Assembly (NCBI GenBank): GCA_002385665.1
Contig: DGDX01000064.1
Location: 1 to 17,484 of the forward strand
DNA from: Firmicutes bacterium UBA3941
Lineage (GTDB): Bacteria; Bacillota; Clostridia; Caldicoprobacterales; UBA3941
DNA: 17,484 nucleotides
Reading direction: 5' to 3'
Under the pieces are notes generated by a model. It was not told the origin of the DNA and did no database searches. It worked only from the letters and a program-made list of their open reading frames with translations. Both the position numbers and the translations under genes were made by a program. Below are positions 15,652-17,484 of the stretch, piece by piece; the stretch's first letter is position 1; each line of letters opens with the position of its first letter.

Positions 15652-15816
15652 TGTTCTATAGGAGATGACCTGGGTTATATACTAAATCAGATGTGAATTG
15701 CCCAATGGGAAAAGTCAAATAACCAGTAGCTTATGAGATATTCTTAAAACTATATATTTCAAGTGTAATTATGACTGAGACGGGCTCTAACCTTAGGGCA
15801 GTTGGGAGCCGGAAAG

Positions 15817-15822
15817 AAGGAG
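15817..15822 (+). promoter_or_regulatory. Ribosome-binding site that sets the C26 peptidase start
   Basis: AAGGAG lies six bases before ATG 15829. The in-frame TTG at 15802 would place this site inside the coding region, so ATG 15829 is preferred; ATG 15823 is too close to the site. Confidence 0.75.
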
Positions 15823-15828
15823 ATGGCT

Positions 15829-16548
15829 ATGTCAAAACCCCTTATCGGGGTAACCTGCGATTATGATGTTCAAAAACAGACCTCCCAGATTTTTGATGGT
15901 TATTATCGGGCGATACTCAGGTCAGGAGGACTGCCCTACCTGATACCAAGGATTGACGAAGGGACAATTCCGGAGATTATAGATCTATTGGGTGGAATCG
16001 TGTTTACAGGGGGAGGGGATGTAGATCCTGCATATTTTGGTGAGGCTCCAAATCCAAGGCTTGGGTCCATAAACCCCTATAGGGACAGGCTGGAGATCCC
16101 CTTGTGTAGGGAAGTCATGGACCGGGATATACCGGTACTGGGTATTTGTCGAGGTATGCAGCTTATGAATATCGCCATGGGAGGAGAAATATATCAGGAT
16201 TTGGACAGTCAATGGGACAAGGGCTTCTTGCAGAAGCACAGCCAACTCGCCCCCGACTGGTATGGGAGCCATGTAGTCGAGCTGGCAAAGGGCTCAAGGC
16301 TGGCAGAGCTCCTTAGAAACGAAAGGATAAGGACCAATAGCTTTCACCATCAGGCTGTAAGGGAACCGGCAGACTGTTTTAGGGTAACGGCAAGATGCGA
16401 TGATGGTGTGGTTGAGGGTATAGAATCACCGTCTCATACCTTTGCGGTGGGTGTACAATGGCATCCTGAGAGGATGTGGGAAAAGGATGAGAGAATGCTG
16501 GGCTTGTTTAATGGGTTGGTGGATGCGGCAAGGAACAGGATTCATTAA
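15829..16548 (+). CDS. Class-I glutamine amidotransferase-like peptidase C26 (gamma-glutamyl hydrolase type)
   Basis: The 239-residue protein begins MSKPLIGVTCDYD, the usual opening of the C26 family that includes PuuD (gamma-glutamyl-GABA hydrolase). The nucleophile C107 is in GICRGMQLMNIAMGG, and the catalytic H212 and E214 are in VGVQWHPERM. GGGDVDPAYF (61-70) and TNSFHHQAV (169-177) are substrate-side motifs of the same family. It likely hydrolyses a gamma-glutamyl amide bond in the cytoplasm; the exact compound is not shown. It follows glnA by 177 bp with no convincing terminator, so partial co-transcription is possible. In enterobacteria PuuD acts with PuuA, a glutamine synthetase relative, but the GS here has the features of a true ammonia-assimilating enzyme, so that analogy is weak. 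Confidence 0.9.
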   Translation: MSKPLIGVTCDYDVQKQTSQIFDGYYRAILRSGGLPYLIPRIDEGTIPEIIDLLGGIVFTGGGDVDPAYFGEAPNPRLGSINPYRDRLEIPLCREVMDRDIPVLGICRGMQLMNIAMGGEIYQDLDSQWDKGFLQKHSQLAPDWYGSHVVELAKGSRLAELLRNERIRTNSFHHQAVREPADCFRVTARCDDGVVEGIESPSHTFAVGVQWHPERMWEKDERMLGLFNGLVDAARNRIH

Positions 16549-16619
16549 GGACAGGAATAGAAGAAGGATACCTGCCCTGTATGAAAGGGATATGTAGCAG
16601 AAGGGAGTGTACTGAAAAT

Positions 16620-17465
16620 ATGTTTAATCTTATCTCAGCCTGGTTAAACCGGTGGACTGTTGATCAGTATTTAGCCTTAGGCTACAGGATACTTAAGATA
16701 ATCCTCATATGGGTGGCGGCTGTTTTATTTATCAAGCTTGAAAGAATAGTAGTAAACCGCTTTTTTGATGGTCGCGCCAAACTTGGGATCCATGTAAATA
16801 AAAAGAAGAACGATACCCTCAGAGAATTGATTCACAGCGTATTAAGATATGTAATCTATTTTCTTGCACTTATGATGTTCCTGGGCGAGATGGGCGTTGA
16901 TACCACATCCATTATAGCAACTGCGGGTATAGGGGGACTGGCCATAGGGTTTGGCGCTCAGAGTCTGGTTAAGGATGTTATAAACGGGTTTTTTATTATT
17001 TTCGAGGATCAATACAGCGTGGGGGATTTTATAAAGGTTGAGGACATAAGCGGAACCGTGGAGGAAATAGGCCTTAGGATTACCAAGATAAGGGGGTTCA
17101 AGGGGGATATAAACATTATTCCCAATGGGCAAATCTATAAGGTGACCAATTATTCCAGAGGCAATTCCGCAGTGATAGTGAATGCTACCATAGCTTATGA
17201 AGCGGATATCGATAGGGCTATACAGGTTATAGATAAGGTAATTGGAGAATATGCATCGGATAACCCGGATATTGTGGAGGTTCCAAGGGTTATCGGTGTT
17301 GTAGAGATGGATAACGTAGGTGTTACCCTTAGGGTAGTTGGCAGAACCCTGCCCATGAAGCATTGGGGAATAGAGCGGGATCTGCGCAAGGCGATATTAG
17401 GGGCTCTGGAGGAAAACAGGATCGAGATACCATATCCAAGATTGGTGGTATTCAATAAGGATTAG
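16620..17465 (+). CDS. MscS-family small-conductance mechanosensitive channel
   Basis: Small mechanosensitive channels open under membrane tension and protect the cell from osmotic downshock. From ATG 16620 the protein has 281 residues, with TM1 about 18-40, TM2 about 73-90 and the pore helix TM3 about 96-120. The pore region is glycine/alanine-rich and ends in the family signature (IGGLAIGFGAQSLVKDVING at 104-123). The beta domain follows with YSVGDFIKVEDISGTVEEIG and IIPNGQIYKVTNYSR. AAGGGAG sits about 12 bases before this ATG. An in-frame ATG at 16581 would add 13 residues and is equally possible on spacing, but the extension is not hydrophobic or family-like. The bases after the stop (AGGGAGAGGA at 17475-17484) look like the ribosome site of a further gene beyond the window. 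Confidence 0.92.
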   Translation: MFNLISAWLNRWTVDQYLALGYRILKIILIWVAAVLFIKLERIVVNRFFDGRAKLGIHVNKKKNDTLRELIHSVLRYVIYFLALMMFLGEMGVDTTSIIATAGIGGLAIGFGAQSLVKDVINGFFIIFEDQYSVGDFIKVEDISGTVEEIGLRITKIRGFKGDINIIPNGQIYKVTNYSRGNSAVIVNATIAYEADIDRAIQVIDKVIGEYASDNPDIVEVPRVIGVVEMDNVGVTLRVVGRTLPMKHWGIERDLRKAILGALEENRIEIPYPRLVVFNKD

Positions 17466-17484
17466 AAGAGGATTAGGGAGAGGA

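Noticed and set aside
15779..15814. Hairpin GGCTC/GAGCC as a terminator between glnA and the C26 gene
   Set aside because: The stem is only five pairs with a long loop and there is no U-tract.
16842..17363. A 173-codon open frame antisense to mscS
   Set aside because: It lies wholly inside a well-conserved channel gene, has no family motifs and is a by-product of codon bias.

Overview
The window looks like chromosome from a low-to-mid GC, spore-forming member of the Clostridia. The evidence is a YyaC-type sporulation protein, a DUF4446 protein, Gram-positive Shine-Dalgarno sites, frequent ATA (Ile) and AGA/AGG (Arg) codons, and a feedback-type (GSI-alpha) glutamine synthetase. I cannot name the genus. 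Bases 1-19 are not biological: they are the Tn5 mosaic-end/Nextera adapter sequence, so the contig starts in untrimmed library adapter, and real sequence starts near base 20.

Left part (20-4466). A truncated membrane-anchored protein lies on the minus strand, followed by yyaC on the plus strand. A minus-strand cluster converges on yyaC. In transcription order it holds a secreted/anchored protein of unknown function (4466-3123), a YegS/DagK-type lipid kinase, a DUF4446 protein and a small YkuS-like protein. The last gene and yyaC overlap tail to tail, sharing one hairpin. The start site of the YkuS-like gene sits inside an inverted repeat.

Middle part (4467-8660). After a 582-bp gap comes a tightly overlapping operon: MoxR AAA+ ATPase, DUF58 protein and a polytopic DUF4129 membrane protein with no visible transglutaminase core. 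The following spacer carries an elaborate inverted-repeat element whose left arm recurs 5.5 kb away.

Right-middle part (8661-13832). An OmpR-type response regulator and its histidine kinase are followed after 32 bp by nagA (N-acetylglucosamine-6-phosphate deacetylase) and then by a cytoplasmic family-2 glycoside hydrolase, ending at a strong intrinsic terminator. This reads as a signal-controlled glycoside/amino-sugar unit, though the link is inferred from position only.

Right part (13833-17484). A consensus sigma-A promoter drives glutamine synthetase glnA. A class-I glutamine amidotransferase-like peptidase C26 (gamma-glutamyl hydrolase type) and a small MscS-type mechanosensitive channel follow. 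yyaC/DUF4446 and mscS are typical of the replication-origin-proximal soj/spo0J neighbourhood of Clostridia, so the genes between them may be a lineage-specific insertion into that neighbourhood.

No tRNA, rRNA, CRISPR array or transposase gene was seen. Nothing here amounts to a clear new defence or mobile system. The best leads are the 8482-8566 structured repeat, the transglutaminase-less MoxR operon with its divergent partner, and the buried ribosome-binding site at 1482-1516.
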